Below are positions 16,764 to 25,251 of a DNA stretch of 35,714 bases, one piece after another. This DNA comes from a virus: the IMG/VR virus record IMGVR_UViG_3300010883_000162, positions 1 to 35,714 of that record, one strand, 5' to 3'. The notes beneath the pieces were generated by a model that had not been told where the DNA came from, searched no databases, and was given only the letters and a program-made list of their open reading frames with translations. A program made the position numbers and the translations under genes. Numbering within the stretch: position 1 is the stretch's first letter; each line of letters starts with the position of its first letter.

Positions 16764-19283
16764 ATGGGAAAATTAATGTACACATACGACGATGTATATA
16801 AATCAAGCCTTCAGTATTTTAAAGGCGACGAATTAGCAGCAGGTGTTTTTGCAGGAAAATATGCGCTAGCAGATAGAAATGGTTCATTTTATGAAAAAAC
16901 TCCAGAAGATATGCATAAAAGACTTGCAAGTGAGTTTTCCAGAATAGAATCTAAATATCCAAATGGAATGACGTATGAAGAGATATTTGAATTATTTGAT
17001 AGATTTAAATTCGTAATACCACAAGGTAGCCCGATGTCAGCAATTGGAAACTCATATCAAATACAAAGTACATCAAATTGTTTTGTTATTCAAGATCCGT
17101 TTGACTCATACGGTGGAATTCTTAAAACAGATCAAGAGCTTGTACAGATTGCAAAAAGGAGGGGCGGAGTCGGTTTTGACTTAAGTAAAATTAGGCCAAA
17201 AGGAATGTCAACAGGAAATGCAGCTAGAACAACTGATGGAATTGAAGTTTTTATGGACAGATTTTCTAATTCATGTAGAGAAGTAGCTCAGGGCGGCAGA
17301 CGAGGGGCCCTTATGTTGACAATATCTATTCATCATCCACAAATTAGAGATTTTATAAAAATAAAACGAGATCTACAAAGAGTTACAGGGGCAAATATAT
17401 CTGTTCGGGTGACTGATGAGTTTATGAATGCTGTAAAAAATGACAAAAGTATAGACTTGAGGTGGCCAGTTGATTCAAAAAATCCTGATATTTTAATAAA
17501 AGATTGCGCAAGAGAGATCTGGCATGAAATAGTTGAATCAGCACACTATGCTGCAGAGCCTGGTGTCCTATTTTGGGATACAGCAAAAAGTATGACGCCA
17601 AGTGATCTATATAAAGATCAAGGATTTGAATCAGTTTCAACTAATCCATGCGGAGAAATAATATTATCTTCATATGATAGTTGTAGGCTTATGCTTGTAA
17701 ATCTTTCAAGCTTTATAAATAATAAATTTTCAGAAAATGCTTCATTTGATTTTTCTAGATTTTCAAATATTGTTATAAAATCTCAACGGCTTATGGATGA
17801 CATGATTGACCTTGAGATTGAACAGATAGACAAGATACTATCAAAGATTGATAATGATCCTGAGCCGCATGATATTAAAAAAATAGAAATTGATTTATGG
17901 AAAAAGGTTAGAAAGCAGGCACTTCTTGGGAGAAGAACAGGACTCGGAATTACAGCACTCGGTGATACACTTGCAATGCTTGGCATAAGATACGGAAGTG
18001 ATGAATCAATAAAACTAACAGAATCTATATACAAAAGTTTATGCTTGTCTTCATATAGATCTTCATGTATACTTGCAAAGGAGAGAGGAGCATTTCCAGC
18101 TCATGATCATCATAGGGAAAGAGATCACAAGTTTCTTTCAAGAATATGGAAGGCCGATCCTGAGTTGTGGGATATGAACGTAAAGTGGGGCAGAAGAAAT
18201 ATTGCAATAACTACAACAGCACCAGCTGGCTCAGTTTCAACATTATGTCAGACAACATCTGGAATAGAGCCTGCATTTTTATTATCATATACTAGAAGAA
18301 AAAAGATAAGTAATATAGATAGAGATGTAAAAGTAGATTTTGTAGATCAAACTGGTGACAGCTGGAAAGAATACACTGTCTATCACCACAGCTTCCAGCA
18401 ATGGATGAAATCTCATGCTGAAACATTCGAAGGAGAATACAGTGATGAAGAACTTGTTGCTATGAGCCCTTACTTCGGTGCCACTGCAAATGAAATAGAT
18501 TGGGTTGCAAAAGTAAAAATGCAGGCAGCTGCTCAAAAATGGGTATGTCATGCAATTAGTAATACAACAAATTTGCCAGCTGATGTAGATATAGACACTG
18601 TCAAACAAGTTTATATGAAAGGTTGGGAGCTCGGCTGCAAAGGAGTCACAGTCTACAGAGATGGATCTAGATCAGGAGTCTTAATTGGAAACAAAGAAAG
18701 TAAAGATAAAACTCAAGATTCAGAATTTATTTCAAATACTGCTCCAAGAAGACCTGAATCACTAGAGTGTGATATTCATCAAGTTTCAATTTCAGGTGAG
18801 CCGTGGACAATTATTGTCGGATTGATGGAAAATAAGCCTTATGAAATATTTGGCGGAAAATCAGAATATATTGAAATTCCAAAAAAGTATAAATCTGGAC
18901 TTCTTTACAAAAGACACAGGAAGACAATTAATTCAAAGTATGATCTTTCTTTTGGAGAAAATAATGAGGAAATTGTTATCAAAGATATAGCAACTGTATT
19001 TAGTAACCCAAATCACTCAGCATTTACCAGAACAATTTCTCTTGCCTTACGGCATGGAGCTCCAGTAAACTATGTTTGTGAGCAACTTCAAAAAGATAAG
19101 GAAGCAGAAATGTTTTCTTTCTCAAGGGTTATTGCAAGATGTATTAAGAAATATATAGTAGATGGAACAAAACCAGGAAACGGAACAATTGATTGTAATT
19201 GTGAGTCTTCTGAACAATGCAATGTTGTATATCAAGAGGGGTGTGCAACATGTTTAAGCTGCGGATACGCAAAATGTGGATGA
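16764..19283 (+). CDS. nrdJ: Class II (adenosylcobalamin-dependent) ribonucleotide reductase
   Basis: This 839-aa single-chain enzyme reduces ribonucleotides to deoxyribonucleotides using a B12-generated thiyl radical, so the cell must supply cobalamin. Active-site features are 'STSNCFVI' (Cys106, first redox Cys), 'STNPCGEI' (Asn294, Cys296 radical Cys, Glu298), Cys307 as the partner redox Cys, and 'TTAPAGSVSTL' in the phosphate-binding region. The C-terminal ~150 residues form the TSCPD-like extension and end in a Cys-rich knuckle ('CATCLSCGYAKCG'), as in many bacterial NrdJ. No small subunit (NrdB) is present, consistent with class II. ATG 16764 is used; ATG 16776 is an alternative with GGGA upstream. 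Confidence 0.93.
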   Translation: MGKLMYTYDDVYKSSLQYFKGDELAAGVFAGKYALADRNGSFYEKTPEDMHKRLASEFSRIESKYPNGMTYEEIFELFDRFKFVIPQGSPMSAIGNSYQIQSTSNCFVIQDPFDSYGGILKTDQELVQIAKRRGGVGFDLSKIRPKGMSTGNAARTTDGIEVFMDRFSNSCREVAQGGRRGALMLTISIHHPQIRDFIKIKRDLQRVTGANISVRVTDEFMNAVKNDKSIDLRWPVDSKNPDILIKDCAREIWHEIVESAHYAAEPGVLFWDTAKSMTPSDLYKDQGFESVSTNPCGEIILSSYDSCRLMLVNLSSFINNKFSENASFDFSRFSNIVIKSQRLMDDMIDLEIEQIDKILSKIDNDPEPHDIKKIEIDLWKKVRKQALLGRRTGLGITALGDTLAMLGIRYGSDESIKLTESIYKSLCLSSYRSSCILAKERGAFPAHDHHRERDHKFLSRIWKADPELWDMNVKWGRRNIAITTTAPAGSVSTLCQTTSGIEPAFLLSYTRRKKISNIDRDVKVDFVDQTGDSWKEYTVYHHSFQQWMKSHAETFEGEYSDEELVAMSPYFGATANEIDWVAKVKMQAAAQKWVCHAISNTTNLPADVDIDTVKQVYMKGWELGCKGVTVYRDGSRSGVLIGNKESKDKTQDSEFISNTAPRRPESLECDIHQVSISGEPWTIIVGLMENKPYEIFGGKSEYIEIPKKYKSGLLYKRHRKTINSKYDLSFGENNEEIVIKDIATVFSNPNHSAFTRTISLALRHGAPVNYVCEQLQKDKEAEMFSFSRVIARCIKKYIVDGTKPGNGTIDCNCESSEQCNVVYQEGCATCLSCGYAKCG

Positions 19284-19291
19284 TAATATAA

Positions 19292-19894
19292 ATGAAGTGG
19301 ATTAGTAAAGTATCGCCTTTAATTAAAGAGATAGAGTTAAGAAAAAGCCCAGTAATAATTACTGTCAACAAGTTTGATGAAAAAGCATCTAAAGAATTTC
19401 AACAGCAAATTGCACTAGCCCACAATACAGGCCAAAAAGTAATTCCAGTTGTAATAGATTCTTATGGCGGCCAAGTTTATAGTTTGATGGCTATGATAAG
19501 TGCAATTAAATATGCAGAACTTCCTGTGGCTACTATTGTTGAAGGAAAAGCGATGTCATGCGGTGCAATTCTTTTTTCATTTGGTGAAGAAGGTTTAAGG
19601 TTTATGGATCCAGATGCAACTGTAATGATTCACGATGTTTCTTCAATGGAGCATGGCAAGGTCGAAGAGATAAAAGCATCTGCTGAAGAGACTGAGAGGT
19701 TAAATCAAAAAGTTTATACAATGATGGCTAGGAATTGTGGTAAAAAAGATGATTATTTTCTTAAGCTTGTTCATAAGCGCGGCCATGCAGATTGGTTTTT
19801 AGACGCAGAGGAGTCAAAGAGGCACGGAATGGCAAACCAGCTTAGAATTCCAAAGCTTAATATATCTGTAAATGTAGATATAGATTTTGAATAA
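19292..19894 (+). CDS. clpP: ClpP-like serine protease
   Basis: This 200-aa protein has the ClpP/crotonase fold signature. The catalytic triad is intact: Ser89 in 'GKAMSCGAIL', His114 in 'VMIHD', and Asp167 in 'HADWFLDAEE'. The substrate-strand 'DSYGGQVYSLMAM' matches the ClpP glycine-rich entry loop. It would self-assemble into a cytoplasmic proteolytic barrel. It might use host ClpX/ClpA, serve as a phage protein-processing protease, or modify host proteolysis; no ATPase partner is encoded nearby. ClpP-type prohead proteases exist in other phages, but this gene is in the replication/lysis area rather than beside capsid genes. No clear Shine-Dalgarno sequence precedes ATG 19292. Confidence 0.85.
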   Translation: MKWISKVSPLIKEIELRKSPVIITVNKFDEKASKEFQQQIALAHNTGQKVIPVVIDSYGGQVYSLMAMISAIKYAELPVATIVEGKAMSCGAILFSFGEEGLRFMDPDATVMIHDVSSMEHGKVEEIKASAEETERLNQKVYTMMARNCGKKDDYFLKLVHKRGHADWFLDAEESKRHGMANQLRIPKLNISVNVDIDFE

Positions 19895-19897
19895 AAA

Positions 19898-20299
19898 ATG
19901 GAACTTATATCAACTCATATATGTAAGACAAGTAATGTAGGCTTTCATGGAAATCTCTTTGGTGGAACAATGCTAGGCTGGCTAGATGAGGCTGGAGCAG
20001 TATTTGCATGTGAAGCTTGTGGTACACCTAGAATGGTAACGAAATCAATCTCAGCTGTTGTATTTGAAAAACCTGTTAGACCAGGACAGATTATAAAGAT
20101 ATACGGACAAGTAGTCATTATTGGAAATACATCAATTACGATTAAGCTTGAAGCACGAAGACATAGTGTATATAATGGATCTCAGCGAAAAGTTGTTGGT
20201 ATTGATATGGTTTTTGTTAGAATTGATGGCGACGGTGAGGCAATACCAATTAGTGAAAGTGTAAAGGAAAGTTTTAAAGATATCGGGATTGAAAAATGA
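19898..20299 (+). CDS. Hotdog-fold acyl-CoA thioesterase, YciA-like
   Basis: This 133-aa protein shows the YciA/BACH pattern: 'NLFGGTMLGWLDEAGAVFA' (Asn19, Asp30 region) followed by 'VTKSISAVVFEKPVRPGQII' and 'IYGQVVIIGNTSITI'. These hydrolases release fatty acid from acyl-CoA. Asp30 matches the catalytic Asp of the family. It is 3 nt after the ClpP-like gene and overlaps the endolysin start by 4 nt (ATGA). Such a gene is uncommon in phages and may alter host lipid metabolism or acyl-CoA pools; that role is inference. Its size and motif are complete, and the protein is not truncated. Confidence 0.85.
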   Translation: MELISTHICKTSNVGFHGNLFGGTMLGWLDEAGAVFACEACGTPRMVTKSISAVVFEKPVRPGQIIKIYGQVVIIGNTSITIKLEARRHSVYNGSQRKVVGIDMVFVRIDGDGEAIPISESVKESFKDIGIEK

Positions 20300-21237
20300 C
20301 TATTGATAAGGATTTTTATAATAGTTCAAGCTCTAAAAAGCTTGGATGGAAGCCTAGCTGGTTTGGGTGCAAGTATTTTGACAAAGATCTTGTTGATGCT
20401 GTAAAAAAATGGCAAAAAGACAATAGATTGAAAGCTGATGGCCTTATTGGTCCTATGACATATCGAAGAGTCTGGACAGAAAGAGAAGCTAATATTTCTG
20501 ACTATGAACCATCTAGCATGAGAAACATATATAACAAAAGTGATAAACACATCGTTCACAACGGAAAATTTATTCCTATTGAGTGGGACAATGTAGTTTT
20601 ATGGGATGAAGATCATGGTCTTAAGATAAATTCTGGTACATATTATGACTATAGCGGCAAAGAAGATAGAGAGCCCAGCCACTTTGTTAATCATTGGGAT
20701 GTCTGCCTTTCTTCAGAGTCTTGTGTAAAAGTTCTTAATAGACGTGGAATTTCAGTTCATTTTTGTATTGACAACGATGGCACTATTTACCAGATCCTTG
20801 ATACACAACATGGTGCCTGGCATTCTGGTAATGTTTATGGAAACAAAAATGGAATCGGAGTTGAAATAAGCAATGCCTATTATGTTAAGTACCAAGACTG
20901 GTATGAAAAAAATGGATTTGGAACACGCCCAGTTCAAGAAAAAGGATATGTTCATGGCAAAACTCTTGACTCATTTACAGATTTCTATCCAGTTCAACTA
21001 GAAGCTCTCAAGGCTCTTTGGAAAGCTATTCACATTGGAATAGGTGTGCCACTAGAGTATCCCAAGAATTCAGATGACAATATAGAAACTGGTGTACACA
21101 AAGATGTTGAAAATGGTAAATTTTCTGGATTTTGTAATCACTATAATTTTACAAGAAATAAGATAGATTGTGCCGGACTAGATCTTCCAGGACTCTTAGA
21201 AGAAATTAAGAATTCTCCACTATACTGTGTAACATAG
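20296..21237 (+). CDS. N-acetylmuramoyl-L-alanine amidase endolysin with peptidoglycan-binding domain
   Basis: This 313-aa protein has an N-terminal PG-binding type 1 repeat (about 14-60: 'DAVKKWQKDNRLKADGLIGP') and an amidase_2 (T7 lysozyme-like) catalytic domain. The zinc ligands are apparent: His133 ('VNHWDVC'), His282 ('CNHYN') and Cys292. 'GISVHFCIDNDGTIYQ' and 'GIGVEISNAY' are the typical strands, with Glu190. It cleaves the amide bond between MurNAc and L-Ala in peptidoglycan. No signal peptide is visible, so it would need a holin or similar for release. It overlaps the thioesterase by 4 nt and is followed by a small membrane protein, making a possible lysis unit. Confidence 0.92.
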   Translation: MTIDKDFYNSSSSKKLGWKPSWFGCKYFDKDLVDAVKKWQKDNRLKADGLIGPMTYRRVWTEREANISDYEPSSMRNIYNKSDKHIVHNGKFIPIEWDNVVLWDEDHGLKINSGTYYDYSGKEDREPSHFVNHWDVCLSSESCVKVLNRRGISVHFCIDNDGTIYQILDTQHGAWHSGNVYGNKNGIGVEISNAYYVKYQDWYEKNGFGTRPVQEKGYVHGKTLDSFTDFYPVQLEALKALWKAIHIGIGVPLEYPKNSDDNIETGVHKDVENGKFSGFCNHYNFTRNKIDCAGLDLPGLLEEIKNSPLYCVT

Positions 21238-21241
21238 TATT

Positions 21242-21601
21242 ATGATAAAATTAAGAAACTCTAGACCATATTTTTTTGAAAATAGCAACATTCCTATTTT
21301 TTTAAGTTTTTTTTCACCAATATCTATTAGTGCTATAACACTTGGGCCACTAGTCTTCTCTAGCACAACAATGAGTTCTGAAACTAAAAATCATGAATCA
21401 ATACACTGGCAGCAGTACATAGAAACAGGGATCCTTGGTTTCTTTTTTCTATACTTTATATACTGGATTATAGGTTTTATAAAGCATAGAAACGGTAAAG
21501 CTTCTTATTATGCAATACCTTTTGAAAAAGAAGCATATAACAATCAATACAATTTAGAATATCTTGATAGTAGAAAAAGGTATTGTTGGATCAAGTTGTA
21601 A
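21242..21601 (+). CDS. Small membrane protein with HExxH motif
   Basis: This 119-aa protein has a hydrophobic N-terminal stretch (17-42), then 'NHESIHWQQYIE' with an HExxH zinc motif (His51, Glu52, His55), a strong transmembrane segment (62-80) and 'IPFEKEAYNNQYNLEYL', where Glu95 or Glu97 could be a third ligand. I recall similar short 'HExIHxxQ ... EKEAYxN' proteins in cyanophages and Bacteroidetes, annotated only as hypothetical. It starts 4 nt after the endolysin stop. A membrane-bound metallopeptidase or a lysis accessory protein (holin- or spanin-like) are both possible; neither is shown by the sequence alone. Confidence 0.7.
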   Translation: MIKLRNSRPYFFENSNIPIFLSFFSPISISAITLGPLVFSSTTMSSETKNHESIHWQQYIETGILGFFFLYFIYWIIGFIKHRNGKASYYAIPFEKEAYNNQYNLEYLDSRKRYCWIKL

Positions 21602-21630
21602 AATAATCACTACAAAGATAATTATATAAT

Positions 21631-22425
21631 ATGAGACTTATAAATGAAAACATTAGGATGATTTTTGGTCATAATCCAATTTCTGAAGCAGAGACAAAAG
21701 ATGTTGAAGTTGCAGGTTTTAATATTAACGAGACATTAGAACGTCATATTTGGAATGATAATATGAAAATGGATTCTGATGTAAGAGAACAACTTTTAAA
21801 AATAGCACATGATTTTATTGATGGTCTTCCGTTTGAAGTAGTTGCTAAAGATATTCAGCTTACAGGATCTCTTGCTAGCTATAACTGGTCAAAATTTTCA
21901 GATGTTGATTTGCATATAGTTGTTAATTTTAGCACAATTGATGATAATGAAGTTCTTGTTAGAGATTATTTCAACGCTAAGCGTGCAGTCTGGAATCTAA
22001 AGCATGAGATATATATCTACGAATACGAAGTTGAGATATATGTTGAAAATATGGGTGACGATCATATAGCTTCTGGAAAATACTCTGTTGAAAATAATGA
22101 ATGGATTTACAAGCCTACTAGGGATAAAGATATTGCAATAAGTGAGGATGAAGTCAAAAAGAAAGCAGCATCAATAATGTCACAAATAGAAAGGGTTGAA
22201 GAGGTTTCGAAAGAAGATCCTGCAGAAGCAGAATCACTTGCTGAAAGAGTAAAGGAGAAGATTAGAAAAATGAGACAAGCAGGTCTTGAATCAAAATCTG
22301 GGATATACTCTATAAAAAATATAGCTTTCAAAGTTTTAAGAAGAAATGGCTATTTGCAAAGGCTGTCTGATATAAAAACACAATCTTATGATAGATTAAT
22401 GTCTCTTACAGAAATATATAGATAG
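21631..22425 (+). CDS. Nucleotidyltransferase-fold protein
   Basis: This 264-aa protein carries the Pol-beta-type nucleotidyltransferase signature 'LTGSLASYNWSKFSDVDLHI' (Gly79-Ser80, then Asp91 and Asp93), with an acidic residue on the next strand ('YEVEIYVE', Glu135) as candidate third metal ligand. Such predicted nucleotidyltransferases occur in T4-like phages without known substrate. The C-terminal third is helical and charged. The N-terminus (MRLINENIRMIFGHNPISEAE) resembles, weakly, the short peptide shared by other proteins in the window, with 'ISE|A' at residues 17-20. A TATAAT sequence directly abuts the ATG, and no Shine-Dalgarno sequence is seen. It could modify tRNA, protein or nucleotide; this is not decided. 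Confidence 0.8.
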   Translation: MRLINENIRMIFGHNPISEAETKDVEVAGFNINETLERHIWNDNMKMDSDVREQLLKIAHDFIDGLPFEVVAKDIQLTGSLASYNWSKFSDVDLHIVVNFSTIDDNEVLVRDYFNAKRAVWNLKHEIYIYEYEVEIYVENMGDDHIASGKYSVENNEWIYKPTRDKDIAISEDEVKKKAASIMSQIERVEEVSKEDPAEAESLAERVKEKIRKMRQAGLESKSGIYSIKNIAFKVLRRNGYLQRLSDIKTQSYDRLMSLTEIYR

Positions 22426-22447
22426 TAAGCACTAACGGAGTTACATA

Positions 22448-23956
22448 ATGAACAGTCTAACAAGACTTAACCTTAGAGGTTTTATACTTGAATCAATTAT
22501 AGAACTTACTGAAGAAGATGAAGCCAGTAGCGATGTCCATCCGCGCGATGGCGAAATTGCAAATGCAACCTTAGATCTAGATTCGCTAGTAACAAACAAC
22601 ACTAACGGAAATTTCAATTCAGCAAATTTTGAACCTGTTGTATTTGGTGAAGATGGATCACTAGGTCCATATCTTTATTCATTATTTCATACACCAGGCA
22701 GGGATCCCAACGACTTCACTGATGTATGGTGGACGACAGGTGCAAATGCTAAGGGTACAAATGCACTTTCAAGAGCGCGCTGGACAAAAAATGTTGATAT
22801 AGTAAATGATAATAGTGGTAGAAAATGGTACTCCCTTTCTAAGCTATCAGGACCAACAGACAAGCTTGATAGCAATTACAACTCTCAAGTTTTAAAGTCA
22901 TCAAAATCTTCAAAAGCAATGTATGATGCCACTGGTATACTATTTGTTAGCTCTATGGAATGGCTTGAAGCAGGTGGTGCCAATCTGGAAAAACTCCCAG
23001 AAGCTGATAAGTACGAAGGACGTCAAACATGGTCCCCACCTGGTTCTGACGAAATATATGTAAGCTTTCCATCTGGTACAAACTTTGCACTTACCAAGCC
23101 AGAAGATGACCATAGAAACAAAGCAGTACGTGCACAAGTCAAAAGGAAAAAAGAAGAAAAAGCAAGCGGTCCAGGACTCTCTACACGGGTGGCCAGAATA
23201 GTTAAAATGATGGATTTAGATGTCTACGGTCCTATACTAAGCCTATTATCTGACGCAGAACAGGGCCTCTTTGGACCTGGTCCGGCTGAAGGAGCTTCAA
23301 AACTGTTTAAACGAACAGAAACATTAAGCATGCTCAGCAAGCCCTGGGTTGAAGAACCAACCTACACCATCAAAACTGAGCATCCGCCTCAGCCCTTCGA
23401 GCGAACTGGATCAAAGGAGCCGCTTGTGCAGCTATACAAGTCAATAGTTAGACCAAGTTTGAAAACCGGCTTAGACGGAGATCAGTTTGCATTAGCATAT
23501 ACACTTCTAGCAAATGCTTCAGGTCTTGATTCACCTTTATCTACTCTTGATGAGCTATATAGATTACTTACAGGCGCTGATATGGAAAGTTTCAAGCGTG
23601 ATCTTGCCCAGCTTAAACTTATGCTGAACAACGCATTAGGAAATACAAGCGGCGTCGTTATAAAAAAACCAAATGCATATATCAAGCAAGAATCAAATAG
23701 GTTAATCAAAGCAGGAAATTCTATTCTTCCTGATAAAGCAAGAATTAGAAGTGCAAAAGATGTCGAACCGTATGTTGAAAAGGCCGAACAGTTAGCTGCT
23801 GCAATTGAAGCAAGTGTAAGTGTATATAAAACCAATTTAAGCATATTCCGAGGCATGCTGCAAAATGACAAAGATGTTATAGAAGTTCTTAGTAGATCGG
23901 GATTGCTTCCTAAGGACAGTGAAACTCTTGGAGCTTTTTCAGGCTATAGCGTCTAG
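22448..23956 (+). CDS. Unknown 502-aa protein with tag-like N-terminus
   Basis: ATG 22448 has a Shine-Dalgarno ACGGAG. The N-terminus reads 'LTRLNLRGFILESIIEL', similar to the LTxxxLRxII peptide of the minus-strand pair, with a possible 'ILE|S' processing site at residues 13-16. The next ~200 residues are Ser/Asn/Gly/Trp-rich and globular ('DFTDVWWTTGANAKGTNALSRA'). The second half is helical, rich in Leu, Ala and Lys, and probably forms coiled coils. There is no signal peptide or membrane segment, and I do not recognise a family. Some patches (22530-22560, 22980-23440) use more GC-rich codons than neighbours. A virion-internal or injected protein is one guess. Confidence 0.75.
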   Translation: MNSLTRLNLRGFILESIIELTEEDEASSDVHPRDGEIANATLDLDSLVTNNTNGNFNSANFEPVVFGEDGSLGPYLYSLFHTPGRDPNDFTDVWWTTGANAKGTNALSRARWTKNVDIVNDNSGRKWYSLSKLSGPTDKLDSNYNSQVLKSSKSSKAMYDATGILFVSSMEWLEAGGANLEKLPEADKYEGRQTWSPPGSDEIYVSFPSGTNFALTKPEDDHRNKAVRAQVKRKKEEKASGPGLSTRVARIVKMMDLDVYGPILSLLSDAEQGLFGPGPAEGASKLFKRTETLSMLSKPWVEEPTYTIKTEHPPQPFERTGSKEPLVQLYKSIVRPSLKTGLDGDQFALAYTLLANASGLDSPLSTLDELYRLLTGADMESFKRDLAQLKLMLNNALGNTSGVVIKKPNAYIKQESNRLIKAGNSILPDKARIRSAKDVEPYVEKAEQLAAAIEASVSVYKTNLSIFRGMLQNDKDVIEVLSRSGLLPKDSETLGAFSGYSV

Positions 23957-23966
23957 AAATTTATTA

Positions 23967-23995
23967 TTGTAAATATAGTTTTCCTAAGTTATAGT
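23967..23995 (+). promoter_or_regulatory. Candidate promoter for secreted protein gene
   Basis: TTGTAA (23967-23972) and TATAGT (23990-23995) are separated by 17 nt. The expected transcription start, near 24002, is just before the Shine-Dalgarno sequence AAAGGAGG (24005-24012). Confidence 0.5.
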
Positions 23996-24016
23996 TTAAT
24001 TTGTAAAGGAGGCTTT

Positions 24017-24409
24017 TTGCTACTTATAACTTTTCTATTTTCCATGGGTATCCAGAATGCACATGCTGAACCTGTAACCGTTTTTAATAGGTCTAATCCT
24101 GAATATAATGTTGATAAATTTATAGGAAAAAGAACAGAAAACTCATGTAGGCTTTCGCTTATTTCTTATTTTGAAAATGATGGATGTATGCGTGCTATAT
24201 CAAGGGGTGATCTAGAAATAGAATATCTAAAGTGTGCAGACGGCAACAATCATAAAAATCTATCAAACTACTATATCATCTATGACAATAGCTTTCTAGA
24301 AACGTTTGCGGGAAATACACCAAGCGAAAATTCTGATGCATCTAAAGTTTATTGTAGTGATCCTAACTATACTATTTTTGAGTGGAACATTTACAAGATA
24401 GAAAATTAA
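24017..24409 (+). CDS. Secreted or periplasmic four-cysteine protein, unknown function
   Basis: The start is TTG 24017, chosen because the strong Shine-Dalgarno AAAGGAGG (24005-24012) lies 4 nt upstream. An ATG start at 24044 would destroy the export signal. The first 17 residues form a signal peptide: hydrophobic 'LLITFLFSMG', then 'NAHA|EP', a signal peptidase I site. The mature ~113-aa protein has four Cys (about 43, 57, 74, 115), enough for two disulfides, and is small and Tyr/Asn/Asp-rich. It has its own promoter. An exported small phage protein with disulfides may act in the periplasm, for example in superinfection exclusion or lysis control, but this is speculation. No known family is recognised. 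Confidence 0.75.
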   Translation: MLLITFLFSMGIQNAHAEPVTVFNRSNPEYNVDKFIGKRTENSCRLSLISYFENDGCMRAISRGDLEIEYLKCADGNNHKNLSNYYIIYDNSFLETFAGNTPSENSDASKVYCSDPNYTIFEWNIYKIEN

Positions 24410-24565
24410 TATTGATATCATAATTTAAATGATTGAGCATTAAGAAAAAATACCAACACAAGGGTAATACTGAAAGATTTGGAAGTCTGGTGTAAATGGC
24501 ACAGCAGAAGAGATCTGGAGTGAAGTTAACTCTGGTCGTATGAGACCTATTAGATAGCTATTTGT
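24410..24565. other. 156-bp gap between convergent genes with G-rich, possibly structured segment
   Basis: The first 50 bp are AT-rich. From about 24460 to 24552 the + strand is clearly richer in G (many GG and GA) than typical intergenic DNA here. It contains short hairpins, GAGT...ACTC (24518-24532) and GGTC...GACC (24534-24547), and three TCTGG words. Both flanking genes end here. No open frame with a start codon, no tRNA cloverleaf and no T-tailed terminator is seen. It might be a small RNA, a gene remnant or a bidirectional 3' end. Confidence 0.3.
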
Positions 24566-25225
24566 TTAACTATTAAACTTTCTCAATCTAGCAACACTGT
24601 TCTCAATAGTGACATAAGTCTGGTGTGTAACCCAGTCACCTGAATTGATATATGTCTTTATATTTTGATTTTCGTCAACCCAGATCAGAGCTTCTGGTAT
24701 GTGTGTGTGACCCATGATAAAAACATCGATTTTTGGGTGGTGTCTGAGAATATGAATGATTGATCTGAGTTTGTGTTTTTTAATTTGAATCTCTGTCCAC
24801 CACGTTGTAAAATCAAAGTTAAAAGTAAATTCAAGCATATTTTGTATAACTGACAAGAGTTTAACAAACACTTTGTTTGCAAATGCACCTTTATCATATT
24901 CATCGCCATGCTCAACTCTAAATTTTCTGCCATCTTCTTCAAAGTCATATCTTTTTACAAAGTTGATTCCAAGAAGATTTTTTCCTACAACACCTATTAA
25001 TCCTTCATCGTGATTACCAACAACATAGACTACCCTCTTGGCTGAGCCCATCTTTTTTAATATTTGTAGACATCTCTCTGTAAATACAGGAATTTTGATA
25101 AAATCAATGATATCTCCTGCCAGAATTAGTTCATCACAATCAGATTTTTCTAGAAAGTTTAAAAGCTCTTCTGATCTATAGAATTTTGTACCAATGTGTG
25201 TGTCTGATATAACAATTCTTTTCAT
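24566..25225 (-). CDS. Calcineurin-like metallophosphoesterase (LpxH-like)
   Basis: This 219-aa protein has all five metal-site motifs: 'SDTHIG' (Asp8, His10), 'AGDIID' (Asp38), 'VGNHDEG' (Asn71, His72), 'EHGDEYD' (His106) and 'MGHTHIP' (His173, His175). It is a two-metal phosphoesterase. Size and motif spacing recall UDP-2,3-diacylglucosamine hydrolase (LpxH) and small Ser/Thr phosphatases, and the substrate cannot be told. The gene is alone on the minus strand and diverges from the 25372 gene. A GGGGAA sequence precedes the ATG, and a TATAAT (25252-25257, minus strand) lies about 27 nt upstream. In a phage it may act on nucleic acid ends, nucleotides or lipid precursors. Confidence 0.85.
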   Translation of the reverse strand: MKRIVISDTHIGTKFYRSEELLNFLEKSDCDELILAGDIIDFIKIPVFTERCLQILKKMGSAKRVVYVVGNHDEGLIGVVGKNLLGINFVKRYDFEEDGRKFRVEHGDEYDKGAFANKVFVKLLSVIQNMLEFTFNFDFTTWWTEIQIKKHKLRSIIHILRHHPKIDVFIMGHTHIPEALIWVDENQNIKTYINSGDWVTHQTYVTIENSVARLRKFNS

Positions 25226-25251
25226 TGAACAAATATTCCCCTTGTATTAAT

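Noticed and set aside
19284-19294. TATAAATG before the ClpP-like gene, and at 33224-33231 before dnaE, as T4-type late promoters (TATAAATA)
   Set aside because: Both lack the final A-T match, abut the start codon, and T4-type late sigma and accessory genes are not seen in the window.
21625-21630. TATAAT directly before ATG 21631 as a promoter
   Set aside because: No -35 box at 16-18 nt, and transcription would begin inside the gene, so it is probably AT-rich chance.
24460-24560. Possible tRNA gene (D-arm-like TGGTGTAAATGGCA and a GGTC...GACC stem)
   Set aside because: No T-loop TTCGANT, no seven-base acceptor stem and no consistent anticodon arm could be drawn on either strand.
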